A DNA stretch of 64,000 nucleotides from Eopsaltria australis (lineage: Eukaryota > Chordata > Aves > Passeriformes > Petroicidae), in the NCBI GenBank assembly GCA_034509425.1, contig JAVTVJ010000556.1:1-64000 (forward strand), in the 5' to 3' direction. Of this stretch, positions 1 through 12,600 are shown piece after piece; the stretch's first letter is position 1; each line of letters opens with the position of its first letter. The translations under genes were made by a program, and so were the position numbers. The notes beneath the pieces were generated by a model, which did no database searches, was not told where the DNA came from, and saw only the letters and a program-made list of their open reading frames with translations.

Positions 1-2209
1 TTTAAACATCCCAGATGCACCGTGGGGCCTGAAGAAGCCCAGCTAGGGCAGCAAACACCCAGCACTCCCAGCGTGGGATGAAACCACAGCGGCAGGGACA
101 GGGGAAAGAATTCCATCGCAGGAAATCAGCCCATGGAAATTAAACCCAAGAAGGTGTGAAGGGAACAAGTTTCAAAGCCAGTCAAAATACAAGATGCAGG
201 AAGTGTGCTTAAGGAGCTGGCAAGTTTGCAACGCCTCTGAAGGACAATGCTGCAAACTATAGGAAGGAATCAGCCTGGCACTAGCAGGAGGGGAGATAAA
301 CGGGATAATTTGGTACAATGTACCAAGTACTGCAGTGTCTGTCTACATCCAAGATGCACTCAAGTACTCAGAAATAAACAATGTTTAGCCTAACATTTTC
401 AACGTTTTCTACCGATTTTTCTCCCCTGCTCTCAGGGGAGAAATATAAACCTTTAATAATTTCAATATTAACTACATCACTGAAGCAGATATAAACAGAA
501 GATATAAACTTGGAATACCAGCACAAAGTCTACAAGAACAGCAGTACAGGCTGTTTGGATCCACTGCTTTGCTCTTAAATGCTTAATGTGCACTAATACC
601 TTTAAAACTTACCTAATGGTAAATTGGAAATTACTCTAACCAGTAAGAGCTGGAGCTTTCCCTGACTTTTAATCAATCACTTAAATTATACTTAGAAACT
701 CCCAAACCAAATATTTGCCAAGAGGTGTAAAACAACTCCCAGACTGAACTGGCAGAAAACACAGAAGAGCCCAGAATAGACCTTACTGATAGGATAAATT
801 GAGCCTTGACATGTGTGGAGCCCATCTGCGAGCGACGAGGAGTAACGCGCTTCATTTCTGTTTATTCCCTTCACTCTGGATGAAATTCCAGGGGTAACTT
901 TATAGCAACACTGCCCAGCTCCTCCACCTGCATGACCCCTGTGCTTCCTCACAGCCCTGGGCAGCACCTGTGACCAGGTGACAGGGAGGTTTTAGGGGTT
1001 TTAATCCCAAAACTGATTACCGGGCTGAGTTTTCTTTGCTGTGTTATTTTGCAGTGGATCAGCCTTTCTCTACCTACAACCTGATCACAGACCTGGGTGC
1101 TCAGGAGATGCTGAGAGATGGGCCATGGAGAACCTAAAGATTGGGAACAAACCAGAACAGCTGGCTAACTGCAGTAAATCAGGTTTAGGTGCTAAGCTTC
1201 TCATTTAACACAATGGAATATTAAACTTCATCATCAAACCAATTTTTAAAAAAATTTAGTGCATTTTTTAACTCAATTTTTTAACCAAAAAAAAATTATT
1301 TTTAATACAGGTCAAAAGCAAATAGTTCACTCTGCAAACAGGAAGAAACAATAATGATTTTGTAACTTAAAACACTAAAATTCAAGCAAATGTACATTGA
1401 AGTCATAAATTGCTCAGACATGTACAGAAGAAAATACTGACTTGAAAGTAAAGACTTAATTTGGCTGTAAACCTCCAGATTGCAGCAAGATCCAGAAATA
1501 ACCCAACTTTAATGAATACAAAAGGCAAAAATCATCAAAATCATACTCAAATGATGCTCTGTTGCTTGCCTGTTTGAATTTAAAAGCTAAAATCTCCAGT
1601 TTTAACGGAGCTGGTTAAGCTTCCCAGAAGTTTGAGGGTAAGGGGCTGTCAAGATACTTGGAAGAGCTTTTCAAAGAACATCTCCAGAGTGAGAGGCAGG
1701 GCTGGCTACACCAAACAGGTTGATATAGAAGAGGTATAGGAAGGGTATAGGAGAGGCAGAGGAGGGGTATAGGAAGAGCAGAGCCCTGCAGGGGCCCTTG
1801 GCGGGCGCCGGTAACAAGCAATTCAAGAGCAGGCGCTGTAAAAACCCAGGGCAGGCTGCCACTGATGCCTGGAGTCACATAAAATTAATTTAAATTGGAA
1901 ACAAACTGGCCCAGGTAGTACTCACCCGAGTTTCAAACAACGTTAAGAGCTAAGCGGCACATTACGCGTTTTGCTGGCAGCTCGATCATTAAAATTCAAT
2001 AGGAAGTGGCAAAGCTGCAGGGCAGGTGATACTGTGGATTTGTGTATAAAAAGCAACAGTGAGCTTGGGAATTACAGGCACTTGTAAACCTTGCTTTAGT
2101 ACCTGGCAAAAAACCTGGGTAGTTATGAAAGTTAGATTAATGCCATACAGCAGGCCCTGATTAGCATGGTGTTTCTGTAAGAAAAACGGGCACATCCGTA
2201 TTTTCTACC
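1..2209. other. Intronic, no gene seen
   Basis: Unique AT-rich sequence with a very AT-rich patch at about 1225-1310 made of A and T runs. A purine-rich imperfect repeat built on GGTATAGGA lies at about 1722-1782. Nothing coding is supported. Confidence 0.6.
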
Positions 2210-3355
2210 AGGAGTGCCAAGACAGTGGTTAAAGAAAAATTGGTAGATACAATTAATTTGAATTTTCAAACAGCCTTTAGTAATATTAATCACCACAGTC
2301 TATTAGGGAAACTAGTCATGGGGTGAGAGGTAAACATCTGTCAATAGATTAAAGCTAATTTAGGAAAAACGAACAGCATGAATAAATGGCCAGTTTTCAA
2401 GAAGGTTAATGGGGGAAGTCCCAGGGGTGGATACTATGATCAACATTTAATATATTAAATGATCTGGAAAGGGGCATATACAATGTGAAATAGAGGGGGG
2501 GAAATTGTTGATGATACTGCTGTATAAATGAAATAAAACCAGCAAGAACTAATAGCATGAACCTGAAGGATCCACTCAAGTAACAGCAAATAAATGTTAC
2601 TGCACACAAGTGCAAGGTTATGCAAATTGGCAGGGAGAGTTTGAACTAATTGTAGACACGGATGGGTTTCACATTAATTGTAACCATTTGGAGAAAGATC
2701 TAAGTGGCCTTGTGGACAGCACAGGGAAAACATCTGCTTAGTTTCCAGTCATCGTCAAAACCACAAACCAGATGTGGAGCTTTGTATTAGAGAGAGATAA
2801 AGAATAATATGGAAAACACAGCTTCTCTCTCGAACATCGCGTTCAGCCCGCTTGCCTTTGCAACAAAACAAAACCTCAGAAACTTAAAAGCACAGAAGGA
2901 ACTGACATAAATTTGCAGCCCCAGAAAGATGCTCATCTAAGAGCCCAGTTACAAAACACACACATTACAAAACTCAGGAGTCATTGAACCCTTGTTAGCA
3001 TGCCTTTGGATGGCCTACAGTCCATTAAAAAGTCTGCTGAATAGGAACTCTAATGATTTTCAAATTTCTGGGCTACGTTCAAGGGGCGGTAAGTAAGAGG
3101 TGAAACAATCCAAGCACATGATAACATAAAACAGGCAGAGAAAGCCATCTGGATGCACTTATTCTCCATTCCCACCCTCTTTTTCTCCCAATAGGACAGG
3201 AGCAAGGAGTTGTCCAGCTAAATAAAAGACAATAGATTTAGAAGTGATGAAAGGAAATATTGCTGCACCCACACTTACAAAAGTAACCCACAGAACTCTT
3301 CTCTGCAAGGTATTTATTGAAGCAATAATACTAATAAGATTAAAAACCACAAAAC
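2210..3355 (+). mobile_element. Old CR1 (LINE) relic, ORF2 3' part and 3' end
   Basis: From about 2238 the sequence follows, with many substitutions, the reverse-transcriptase end of an ancient amniote CR1: an AATTTTCAAACAGCCTTT segment, then GAATAAATGGCCAGTTTTCA, GGAAGTCCCAGGGGTGG, ATGATCTGGAAAGGGGCA, GATGATACTGC, AAGTGCAAGGTTATGCA and a GTGGACAG-type segment, in the right order. A weaker match at about 3190-3350 (ATTTATTGAAGCAATAATAC, then AATAAGATTAAAAA) fits the 3' end. All frames are broken by stops and gaps, so the element is dead. The identification is by remembered family sequence. The stretch between about 2880 and 3190 is uncertain. Confidence 0.75.
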
Positions 3356-5964
3356 ATCAACAGTGTCAGCAACTGGAGTCAAGAGAATTCCGCAGTTTTC
3401 CCACTTGTATTTGCAGGATTTTACTCCTTCTTCCAAGGTATCTAATATCAGGCATGACTTGGGACTAGAAATGAGAACAAGTTGGGTCAGTGGCCTCATC
3501 CAGAACCTGCTCAGAGGGGTCACTGTGAAGAGGTGGATGGTTTGTACACAAAAGTGGCTCAAAATGAAAGAGGAAGGAAACTGGGAAGACGTGATTTTAA
3601 CTTCATTGTGTGAGTTGCATTCAAGGAAAAGATGCCTTAAGTCACCACAAGAATAGCAGAAAAAAACGCTGAGAAACAGAGCTTTTCATCTTTAAAACAT
3701 TCAGTCTTCTGTGAGAAGTGGAAGGAGCCAATATCAACTCTGCAGTTACTATCATCAACTCTTCCATCCAAACCAAAGGGGAGGCTTTCTTTGCAGGTCC
3801 TCCCAATACCTTCCTGTCCATCCAGATTAGAGTGAGGACTGAAAAGCAGAATGGCTGCTGCTGAATTGCAGCGTGCACAGACCAAACCTGGAGCGGATGT
3901 TGTGGTGTAAAGGGGAGAACTCGGGCTGCACTTCTGCCCTGGGAGTCACGTACCATGGCCCACTCCAGGCAAAGAGAAAGGTGAGTGTGAGATTACCAAC
4001 CTGATGGCCATCCACCACCAGTGTAAAAAAACAGTATTTAATGAGATGCCAACCTTTCTCCCCGTTGGTGAGGGAAAACATCTCCATCAAAAACTGACCT
4101 CTGAGCACAGCTGGCTGGCTTCCAGAGCACAGCAAAACCATTGTGTATGTGCCATCTCATTCTGTCTTAGACTTTCCAATAAATCCCGAGTCACCTGTTC
4201 AGTACCTAGCCCAAATCTGCCAAAAGAATACACATCTCAAGTGTCCCTATTCTCCTTCTATTTCAAATAATCCTAGTATTGGCTACTGAGAGGAACCCAC
4301 TACTGGATTTATGATACTAACCATCCAGTGCACTTTATTTGGGATAAAATTCAGAGACACAAAAGGTGTACAAAATTCTGTTCATAGCCCAGGACTATTT
4401 GGAGGCTGTTCTCTGCCAGACACAATGTATTTGTCTAGTTTAAGTGTTTCAAGAGCAGAACTTCCTATTCCTGCTTAGGAACACTTCTGTGTATTTACAA
4501 TAATTTCTGTTCTCCTTTCTCCTATTATTTCAGTCATCCAATTTCCTTGTCTCTCTTGGTGTCTCTGTCCTACAGATGCAGGTAAGTATCCAGTATATTC
4601 AGGCCTTTTAATATTTCTTTACAATTAGATCATTCTCATGCTGTTATTCTGATTGATACTCTGTGACTTCCCCACAATTATATAAATCTTTTTTGTACCA
4701 AGATATCCAGAAACAAAGTTACACAAAGGGGAAGGGGCTACATTTAAGAAGAAAAACATCACACTTTTACAACTTCTCTTGATCCAGTGGTCTGCTTTAC
4801 TTAGTAAAACAACACGAACAATGAACCCATTGGATTCACAATGCTTTTAAAATTAAAATAAATACTGGGTGCAATTTGGTTCTCTGAAGTGGGAAGACAC
4901 TTGGATCATGTTCTCAAAGTATCTTCAAGAACTGAAGGTTCAAGCAAATATGAAATACTGGTATTGGCTAAAGTCACAAGACATTGCACTCTTGCTCTTG
5001 AATCCAGAATGTTGCCACCAACCAGCTCTGGTTTATATTATTTATGCCCACATGTTATAACAGAAACTTTCCAACTTGAATTTCTTTATCCATACTTTTA
5101 ATCCCTCCCTAGGCTCTTGTACTTTTGAGTAGTACTCCTTTAGCACTTTTTTTACATCAATGAATTAATACACTGCCTACTTGTTTCTCTGAATCATTAA
5201 TGAATTGGAGACAGAAACTATTTCTGTGGGACCCTAATAAATATCCTCTCACAGCACAGCTTACTTACAGGGGAGGGAGGGAGGACTTGAGGGGGTTTGA
5301 TCATTGCTTTTATGGTTCTCAATATAAATTAAGAGGCACAATTGAGATAAATCAGGTGTTTTCTAATAACTAAGTTATAATCATGTGTTATCTACATTGA
5401 ATGACACCACTTAATACAATGTCATATTAGCAGTGCTTCACTTAAATTTCTCAAGCAAAGCAGGAAGCATAAAATTAAAGAAAAGGCTAAAAGTCAAGTT
5501 AACTTCCATCTGAAGAATTACTCTATGTATTTACATGCTATTAATCAGCATGAAGTCTCATTTTAAGTCCATTTTCAAAGGCCCCGTGTTTCGGGCATAC
5601 CAGAGGAAGCAGTCGGCTGATGGGGGCAGGTTATTGGAAGACAGGACTCACACAGACAGATTTTCTGGAAGCACAAGAAGTGTCTGGAGCTCATCCACGA
5701 ACACCACACCGTGAGCTCTGCAGACCACGTCATGTGCCAGCAGGACAGTGGTGGAGCAGCCTGCTTTCATTTCCTTCCCCACTGCCCCCCTCCCTCGCTC
5801 GCCAGCACAGCTCTCTGTGCCACCAGAAGACCTGCTCTTGATTCTGCTTTCTGCTGGCAAAAAAAGACACAGGAAAGGGACTCCGAAGGATCACTCACAT
5901 CTCTACATGCTGTTAGCATTTCCTTAGCAAAACTGGGATGCCTCACATCTTGGCTAAAGCACAA
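3356..5964. other. Intronic, no gene seen
   Basis: Unique AT-rich intron sequence without recognisable exons or interspersed repeats. A G-rich GGGAGGGAGGGAGG stretch occurs at about 5270-5284. Confidence 0.5.
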
Positions 5965-6300
5965 CAGATGGATATATCGGCCAGATCGGGTCAGACCAAA
6001 GGGCCACGGAGCCCAATATCCTGCCCCAGACAGGGACTAGCAGCAAATACTTGTGTAAGAATGGTGCAAGCATACCATAAGGCTTCCCCCCTACCAGCTT
6101 CCAGCAAGCTGTGGCTTAAGACTTCCTGTGCCAGAGATTGTATCTTTGTGCTTAATTGCCCTCGATGAACTTCGCTTCCATGAATTTGTTTAATTGCTTT
6201 TTGAACCTATCTCGACTTCTGGCATCCACAACATCCTGTGGCAATGAATTCCAGTTTAATTATGTCTTGCATGAAAAAATACTTTCCTTTTGTGAAGGAA
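5965..6300 (-). mobile_element. Old CR1 (LINE) 3' end, minus orientation
   Basis: Read on the plus strand, GGGTCAGACCAAAGGGCCAC, then GAGCCCAATATCCTG, TCCATGAATTTGTTTAATTG, TTTTTGAACC, and CACAACATCCTGTGGCAA followed by AATACTTTCCTTT is the reverse complement of the 3' region of an old amniote CR1 family. Divergence is substantial but the order of segments is complete, so this is one inactive 5'-truncated copy. Confidence 0.8.
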
Positions 6301-8279
6301 ATTACTTCCTTAAAACAAAGAAAACACCAAAAAAACCTCCCCCAAAACCATCAACCAACAACCATCACTAGGTAAGACTCCAAGTTCTGGTAGTTTTGTA
6401 AGCACTTTAGGAGAAACCATTGCATTCAGTTGTCCCCTCTGACCTTCTGCAAGATTACTGCCCAGAGACAAGGCTGCTGGGGAAAAAGGTAAAGTTCTAC
6501 ATCATGATGGTGGATGATGGTCTAAACGAGCTGGCAGCTTACCCCAAGTTGAAAACAAATGTTCCTGACTGTTGCATACACTTGCAAAAATCTAGTGTTT
6601 CAAGGCAGGATTTCTTCCCTGCTAGACTTCAAGAATGGGTCTTGCATTCTAAAAAGTATCCTGTGTTACACTTGCATAACTTTAGGTGCTGCAAGTGATC
6701 ATAAAGAACAACAGAATAGAAAGAGTCTTTCTACACATTGGATTTTTCTGACACAGGGCAACTTTGGCAAACTGTACCTGCTGCTTTCCAAAAGTGAAGT
6801 CTGAGGGAGTTACCAGGGCTGTCTGCAATCTCTGTAACAAACCAAAGCCCTGGTGGCCTTTGCATTGCCAAGAGGAAAGCAGGCATGGCCATCAGCAGCT
6901 CCTCCTCACTGCCAGGTAAAGCATTAACAGGGCTGACTAATTCCCTATCTCCTCTCCTCCTAATCTGCAGCCGTGCTTGAGCCAGGCCACTCCACATTAT
7001 AAATAGGTCTGCTTAACTGAGCTGAACACCCTTTCACTTAACCCAAAATGAATGCCCTGCACTAACACACTCCAGTTGCTGGATTCTGTGAGGGGCTGCT
7101 CACACCAGCACTTCCAGGTGCTCCTCTCACAGCTTGCACACCAGAACTGGGGAAAATTATTTTCTGACAAACTGTGGGGTATTTGCTAAGTTTCTGGGGA
7201 CACAAGAGGAGGTCCTAAAGGGTTTTGAAGACTCAGGCATTTTAGCCTTTAGTGCACAGTCAGACGGTCAGCAGCCTAAATGAACACAACAGGCAAGCCA
7301 CCTTACCCTGTGCCAAAGCACTTGCTAAGCTCATCACAGACCTTAGGGCAGGAGCATAGAGGAGAAGGGGAAGGGCAATTCCCCGGGAGATCAAATTCTC
7401 CTGTGAAGACAGGAAGCTGACAGCTGGCAAGCACTGCCCTCCACATGTTTCAGAACACTCCTCCTCACGTTCTACCTATTTTTGTTACCATTTATTGCTG
7501 ATGTGCCCCAAGAGTGAGGCTTGGGGCCAACTTCTCTGGATGGGTGACAGCTACCAAAACAATAACAAAGCTCAGCATTCAGTTCTCCTGAAGCCAGGCC
7601 CTTCCTCTTCATCAGCTGAACACAGAAGTGCACTCAAACCCCATTTTATTTATTTATACACATTGCTGCACTCTCTATTCCTGGCAACTGGTGCTCATGA
7701 CATAGTGGCCTGGGACACGCTGGAACAGGGCTCTGGGTCACCTTGCAAGTGGTGGCAGCAGCTGCCTCCTGGATCAAGCGTCTATTAACCAGCAGCTCGG
7801 GAGGGCTCTAAATTAAGTTCTCTGAGGGGGAGGGAGAAAAACGCACCACCACCACCAAATCCTTACTTTCTTCCAGCAGGACTCCTTGAAGTTTCCCCTG
7901 TGCTCCCTCCTGTACTTGCCAGGATAAGCCATCCCAGGCCAGGCTTCTGTGGGCAGCAATCTGGACCATGCAGGACCACTCGTTATTCTAGCTGCCAGGG
8001 CTTTTCACAAAATACACAGCCTGGTTTTGGGGGGTGCTGGTGGCATGCCACTTCTCTCCCAGCACAGATACAGCCCTTGGACCATCTCTGCCTGCAAGAT
8101 GCCTGCACAGTCCCTACACAGAATTTTGGGCACCAAGGGTGCTCAGGCGCAGTATCAGTCGTTTAGGAGGGGAGACTGGATAAATAGCTGGTGTGCAAAA
8201 CTGGAGGAGCAGCAGGGAAGGAGAAAGGGAGGGACAGAGGGAGGGGGAATCTGAAGTGTTGGGCCCCAGCTGTGAACCT
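6301..8279. other. Intronic, no gene seen
   Basis: Unique sequence. Short A-rich and CA-rich runs follow the CR1 at about 6318-6360. No exon, RNA gene or further repeat recognised. Confidence 0.5.
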
Positions 8280-8935
8280 CCTCTTGTTTTTGTTTTAGGG
8301 TAATTAATGTTCCCTTGAATAGAGCCAGGACATGGGCTCCTGTTTCTGCAGCTTTCAATGCTATCAGCAGCCCGGGCTGGGCTGGGCTGGGCTGGGAGCG
8401 GCGGGGGGAGGTTTGTATTTCCTGCCATCCCCACTAAATGAGGTAATGCGAGCATGGGGGCTGGAGCAGGGCACAGCCGGGGGGACTCACCCGAGCCCCC
8501 CAAACCCCGACAGCCTGCTCCCCAGAAACCTCTCCAGAGAGCCGCTCGCCCCTTCCCACTCTGCCGTATTTATTAATTTTGCTGCCAAGGCAGGGGACCC
8601 TCACACTGCCATGGCAGCGCCCCATGGCCTGCTCCCCTCATGCCTGAATTAGATACATTCCCCCTGCACTCCCAGACGTCTCCATCCCCTCGTCCCCTGA
8701 TAGAGCAATCATTTATCAAGTTGTTTCACGCGTTGTCGGGGAGGGGGGCCCCGGGGGACGGGGGTTTGTTTCGTCCCTTTGTTGGAGCTCCACAGGACCG
8801 TCCAGCTTAGTCTCCAGCCAACTGCTGAGAGTTGCCGGAGTCCGGGAGCAAATGTTAAAGGGGCTGCCTTTCATCTGTGGGCTGATCCTGCTGCCTTTTC
8901 ATTTTATTCTTCCAGCTTGTGGGATGTTACTTGCT
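8280..8935. promoter_or_regulatory. Candidate conserved GC-rich regulatory block
   Basis: A G+C-rich, CpG-bearing island of unique sequence inside AT-rich intron. It combines AT motifs (GGGTAATTAATGTTCC, CGTATTTATTAATTTTG, AATCATTTATCAAGTTG) with GC-rich spacers and a GGGCT pentamer repeat at 8374-8396. That texture is common in developmental enhancers or alternative promoters. No exon with good splice sites was identified. Function is inference. Confidence 0.3.
8374..8396. repeat. GGGCT pentanucleotide repeat
   Basis: Four and a half consecutive GGGCT units within the GC-rich block. Confidence 0.85.
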
Positions 8936-9478
8936 TACACGCCCCCACACCCACCCTGCTATCATTCTGCATGCACGTTTTGAGGGAGCAGGAGCTCATT
9001 TTCCATGTGCTCGTCTCCTCTCCTTCCCTCAGCAGCTTCTCCTGTCACCAGTACACTCAGCCTCTGGGAGTATTTTTTACCACTGGCCTTTTTCTCATCC
9101 TTGAATGTAAGATACCATAAACCAAACTTGGCTAGGAGCAAGCCCTGCTCGTGCAGCCCATCCTTTCCTTGCGCACGCTTTGGATTATTGCGAGCTTTTA
9201 TTCCCCATGTGCCTGGGAGATGAGTAACTACCTAGAGCACACCACCATCAAAACAGAGTAGTTAAAATAAAAGGAAAAAAGAAGCGCCTGTTTGGCAAAA
9301 GAACTAAGTAACGCTGAAGAAAGAAAGAAACGTTTCGAGAACTCTCATGCTTTAAGCACTCTTGTGTTCCCCACATGTAGGGCTGGAAGACAAGAGGGTC
9401 TGGTCTGTGTTGCAGGCTGCCCACACTCACACAGCAGGCTTGTGGCACATCACCTCACCCTTCTGCCCCACCTGGAGA

Positions 9479-9647
9479 CCAGGATCCTGCCTGGCTCCCC
9501 GGGATCCCGCCTGGCTCCCCGGGATCCCACCTGGCTCCCCCGGGATCCCGCCTGGCTCCCCCGGGATCCCGCCTGGCTCCCCGGGATCCCGCCTGGCTCC
9601 TGCCTGGCTCCCCCGGGATCCCGCCTGGCTCCCCCGGGATCCCACCT
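9479..9647. repeat. Minisatellite, unit 19-21 bp, about 8-9 copies
   Basis: Tandem copies of GGGATCCCGCCTGGCTCCCC, with length variation in the C run, one shortened copy near 9600 and A/G variation at the CCG/CCA position. Each unit junction creates CCCGGGATCC, so SmaI and BamHI sites recur about every 20 bp. High similarity between units indicates recent expansion. Reading frames through it encode Pro-Gly-rich repeats that are artefacts. Confidence 0.95.
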
Positions 9648-12600
9648 GTCTGCACTCCCTAACCAGCCGTGGACACTCCTAGGATTCCTGGGTGGAAGGA
9701 AATGTGGAAACAGAGTGCATGAAACTAGGAATATCTACCTGCACCCTAAAGTTCTCAGTTACCAGGTTGAGAACAGCTGAGTAACAGAGGAGAGCCCAAG
9801 GAGATGTGAATCCAAACACAACACTGCCGTCACTTACCGAGGTACTTGCAAATCTTAGGGCTGCATGTATCTTTGGACAATTATACCTAGTTACAGTTTG
9901 TTTTCTAGCAAGCTGCCAAGACTGTCCTCTGTGCTTACATGTCAGCATTTCCCAGCTATAACTTGCTGTAGTCCTTAGTTTAAAAGATGGACAGGGCTTA
10001 AGTACAAAAACAAAGTAAAAAAAAAAAAACCGACACTTGCTTAGCGGCTAAGTAACCATTGTAAATTCCACACATTTCACAGCGCAGAGGGCAGAAGCTG
10101 CCTGAGATCTGATGTATTCCTCTCACCACCTTGCCTCCATAACTCTTCCTTGCGGAGGAGAGCTGGATTCATTTGCTTCCCAAGTCAATCAACAGAGTTC
10201 ATGAGTCAGCCAAGGGAATGCTGAAAAGCAAGAGGGTACGCTCCTGCCCCCAGGACTGATTACGCTGCCTCTTAATTGTTCCCAGATTCTATTATCCCCA
10301 AAGAGACTCGAGCAGCAGCAGCAGCACCAGCCAGCTTGTTGACAACATCCACCCCATACAGCCGACCTCATCAGACATACAGAAATTTGCATTTTTGCAA
10401 TCACGGATCAGTTGAGAGTACAATAGTTAGGTTATTAAAAAAAGAAAAAGTTAGGTCTTACGGATGCATATCAGAAAAATAATCTGTCTTCTGAATCAGA
10501 GCTGCATATCCTACAATTTTGAGTCTGCTAGTAATCACACAGTCAAAAAGCCATCTGATACCAGGACACTTCAAACCAACAACCAGTAAGGCTCTCTGCA
10601 TATTGCTGACCCAGGCAATTCCCTCCATTCTCAGTTCCTTTAATTCCAGTAGCCTCAGCACTCATTTTCCCCCTGTTCCCTCCTGTCCTCACCCAAATGA
10701 GGACAACCAAAGCTTTTTTTCCTCATGGTTAAGTGGTGTATTTCAGATTTTACATTGCTGCACAGCCTCACTTCTTACTTCTTTCATGTATTCTGTGCAG
10801 GCTGCTGAGTTTCTGCAATGGTTCAGGTGACAGTGTGTGTAGGGGGAAATGCCACATTCAGGACTATAAAACCAACCTGAGGTCTGTCCCATTACTCAAA
10901 CCCTTTACAATAGTAATAAAATGAGTAATCACATCTCCATTACGCTTCATTCAGTACATGCGAGTGTGAGACTAGGAAGTAAAGACAGCTGTTCAATATT
11001 GATTTTTATCCTTCTTATTCTTTATGTATCCCTATGCCTAATTTGCTACATTGCTTCCGAGCCTTGCCACCAAATAAGCTATTAATCGCTTCAGAGACCT
11101 TTTTCTGTGGTGGCCTCCACACAGCATCTCAATCCAATAAGCATTAACTCTTTTCTCAATCTATTTACAAGTTAATGATTTTTAATCTGATTTGACAAAT
11201 GAGAAATTGGTGGGGAAAAAATCGACCAACACTAGCAAAACTCACATCTCTATTTATAAAGCATCCAATGGCTGCACCTCTGTTTGAGGACCTTCCCCCC
11301 AGCCCCGAAAAGAATCCCACAAGCCCCATCCTTGGCATTTTTATGGCAGCATTTAAAACACAACAGAGACTTAATTGTTATTTTTTCCCAGGGAGAAGGT
11401 GGGTAGGTAGCAATACACCCCAGAGGCAGGGAAAGCAAGGAAGGAGGAGTGTGGTGCCTTATCCGAGGCCACCCAGAGAAGCTGTGACAGAGGCTGGCTC
11501 TTCCCTGCAGCACTGCCACCAAATCCAGCCTCAGCACCAAACATTCGACACTTAGCTTTCTAAAGCTGAAGTTTGGCTGGAGTTAAGATGCTTCAGGCTG
11601 AACCAGAAAAGCCAGAGCAGGACTGACATAAACTCAACTCTGCCACTTTTAACACATCTCGCTGTTTTGGCTCCCTGTACTGGCCAATACCCACGGCTGC
11701 TCCTCAGCTGGCTAATTCAGCAAATGAAAAACATGTCCTTATCTGGATCATCTGGATGACCAGCTGCTGGGAATGGAGACACATGGAAGGAGCCAGCGCC
11801 CAAGCTGGAGCTCTGGAGCACAAATGGTGGGTGAAGGAGGCCCATCTCCTGAGCTGCTCTGTGGGAGAGCCACCACCACCCAGCCAGGTAAATGAAGATT
11901 TCTTATGAGAAATGAGGCATAAGCAACTCAGCCAGAGTCATAAGTCTGAAAAAAAAAACGAGTGCCAAGACTGAAAATGCAACTTAACACCAGTATGTTT
12001 CATGTGGAAAAACCATCCTTATTCCTCTATTCCTACTCCTTTGCCACTCATTTTAGGACTTTATTGTAAGCCAGACAACCAAAATAATTTCTGTTGAAAA
12101 AGAAAAACAAACCAAAATCCCTCCAAAATTTAGCTTCTGAAACCTGGATCATTCCTTCTCCTCCCTGCACAAGCACAGACAGCCCCACAAAGCTGAACTG
12201 GTGGATGAAAAGGAGCTGTCATCTCTTAAGGCAGAAGAGGGGAGAGCTGTGGACCTCACATCTGCCTTGCCTCTGGCTAGACAGATACAGCACTACACCC
12301 TCATGTAATCAACACACATCCTTTCTTTCCCCATCTCTCACATCCTGCCCACTCCTGAGCTCCTTTAGCAAACAAGGTGAGAACCACACAGCCAAGAGCT
12401 TCCTTCAGTGCACAGCCTTGGCTTGTACTCTCAGCATCACCCACCCTACAGAGCCAGCCCATGGAGAAAGAATACAACCCTGTAATTAAAACAAATCATC
12501 ACCTACAGGTACAAGGCGCTGAATTAAAGGCTGCAGTGTTTCCTGTCAAGTAACTGAATTTGTAATCATTTAGCATTGGTTTCGACACAAAAAAACCTCA

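Noticed and set aside
9292..9780. 162-codon frame with Pro-Gly-Ser/Arg repeats
   Set aside because: Translation of the GC-rich minisatellite. The repeat is seen in several frames on both strands.
11440..11550. MIR-like reversed tail (CCTTATCCGAGGCCACCCAG region)
   Set aside because: Only one short segment resembles MIR. There is no co-linear second segment, so it could be chance.
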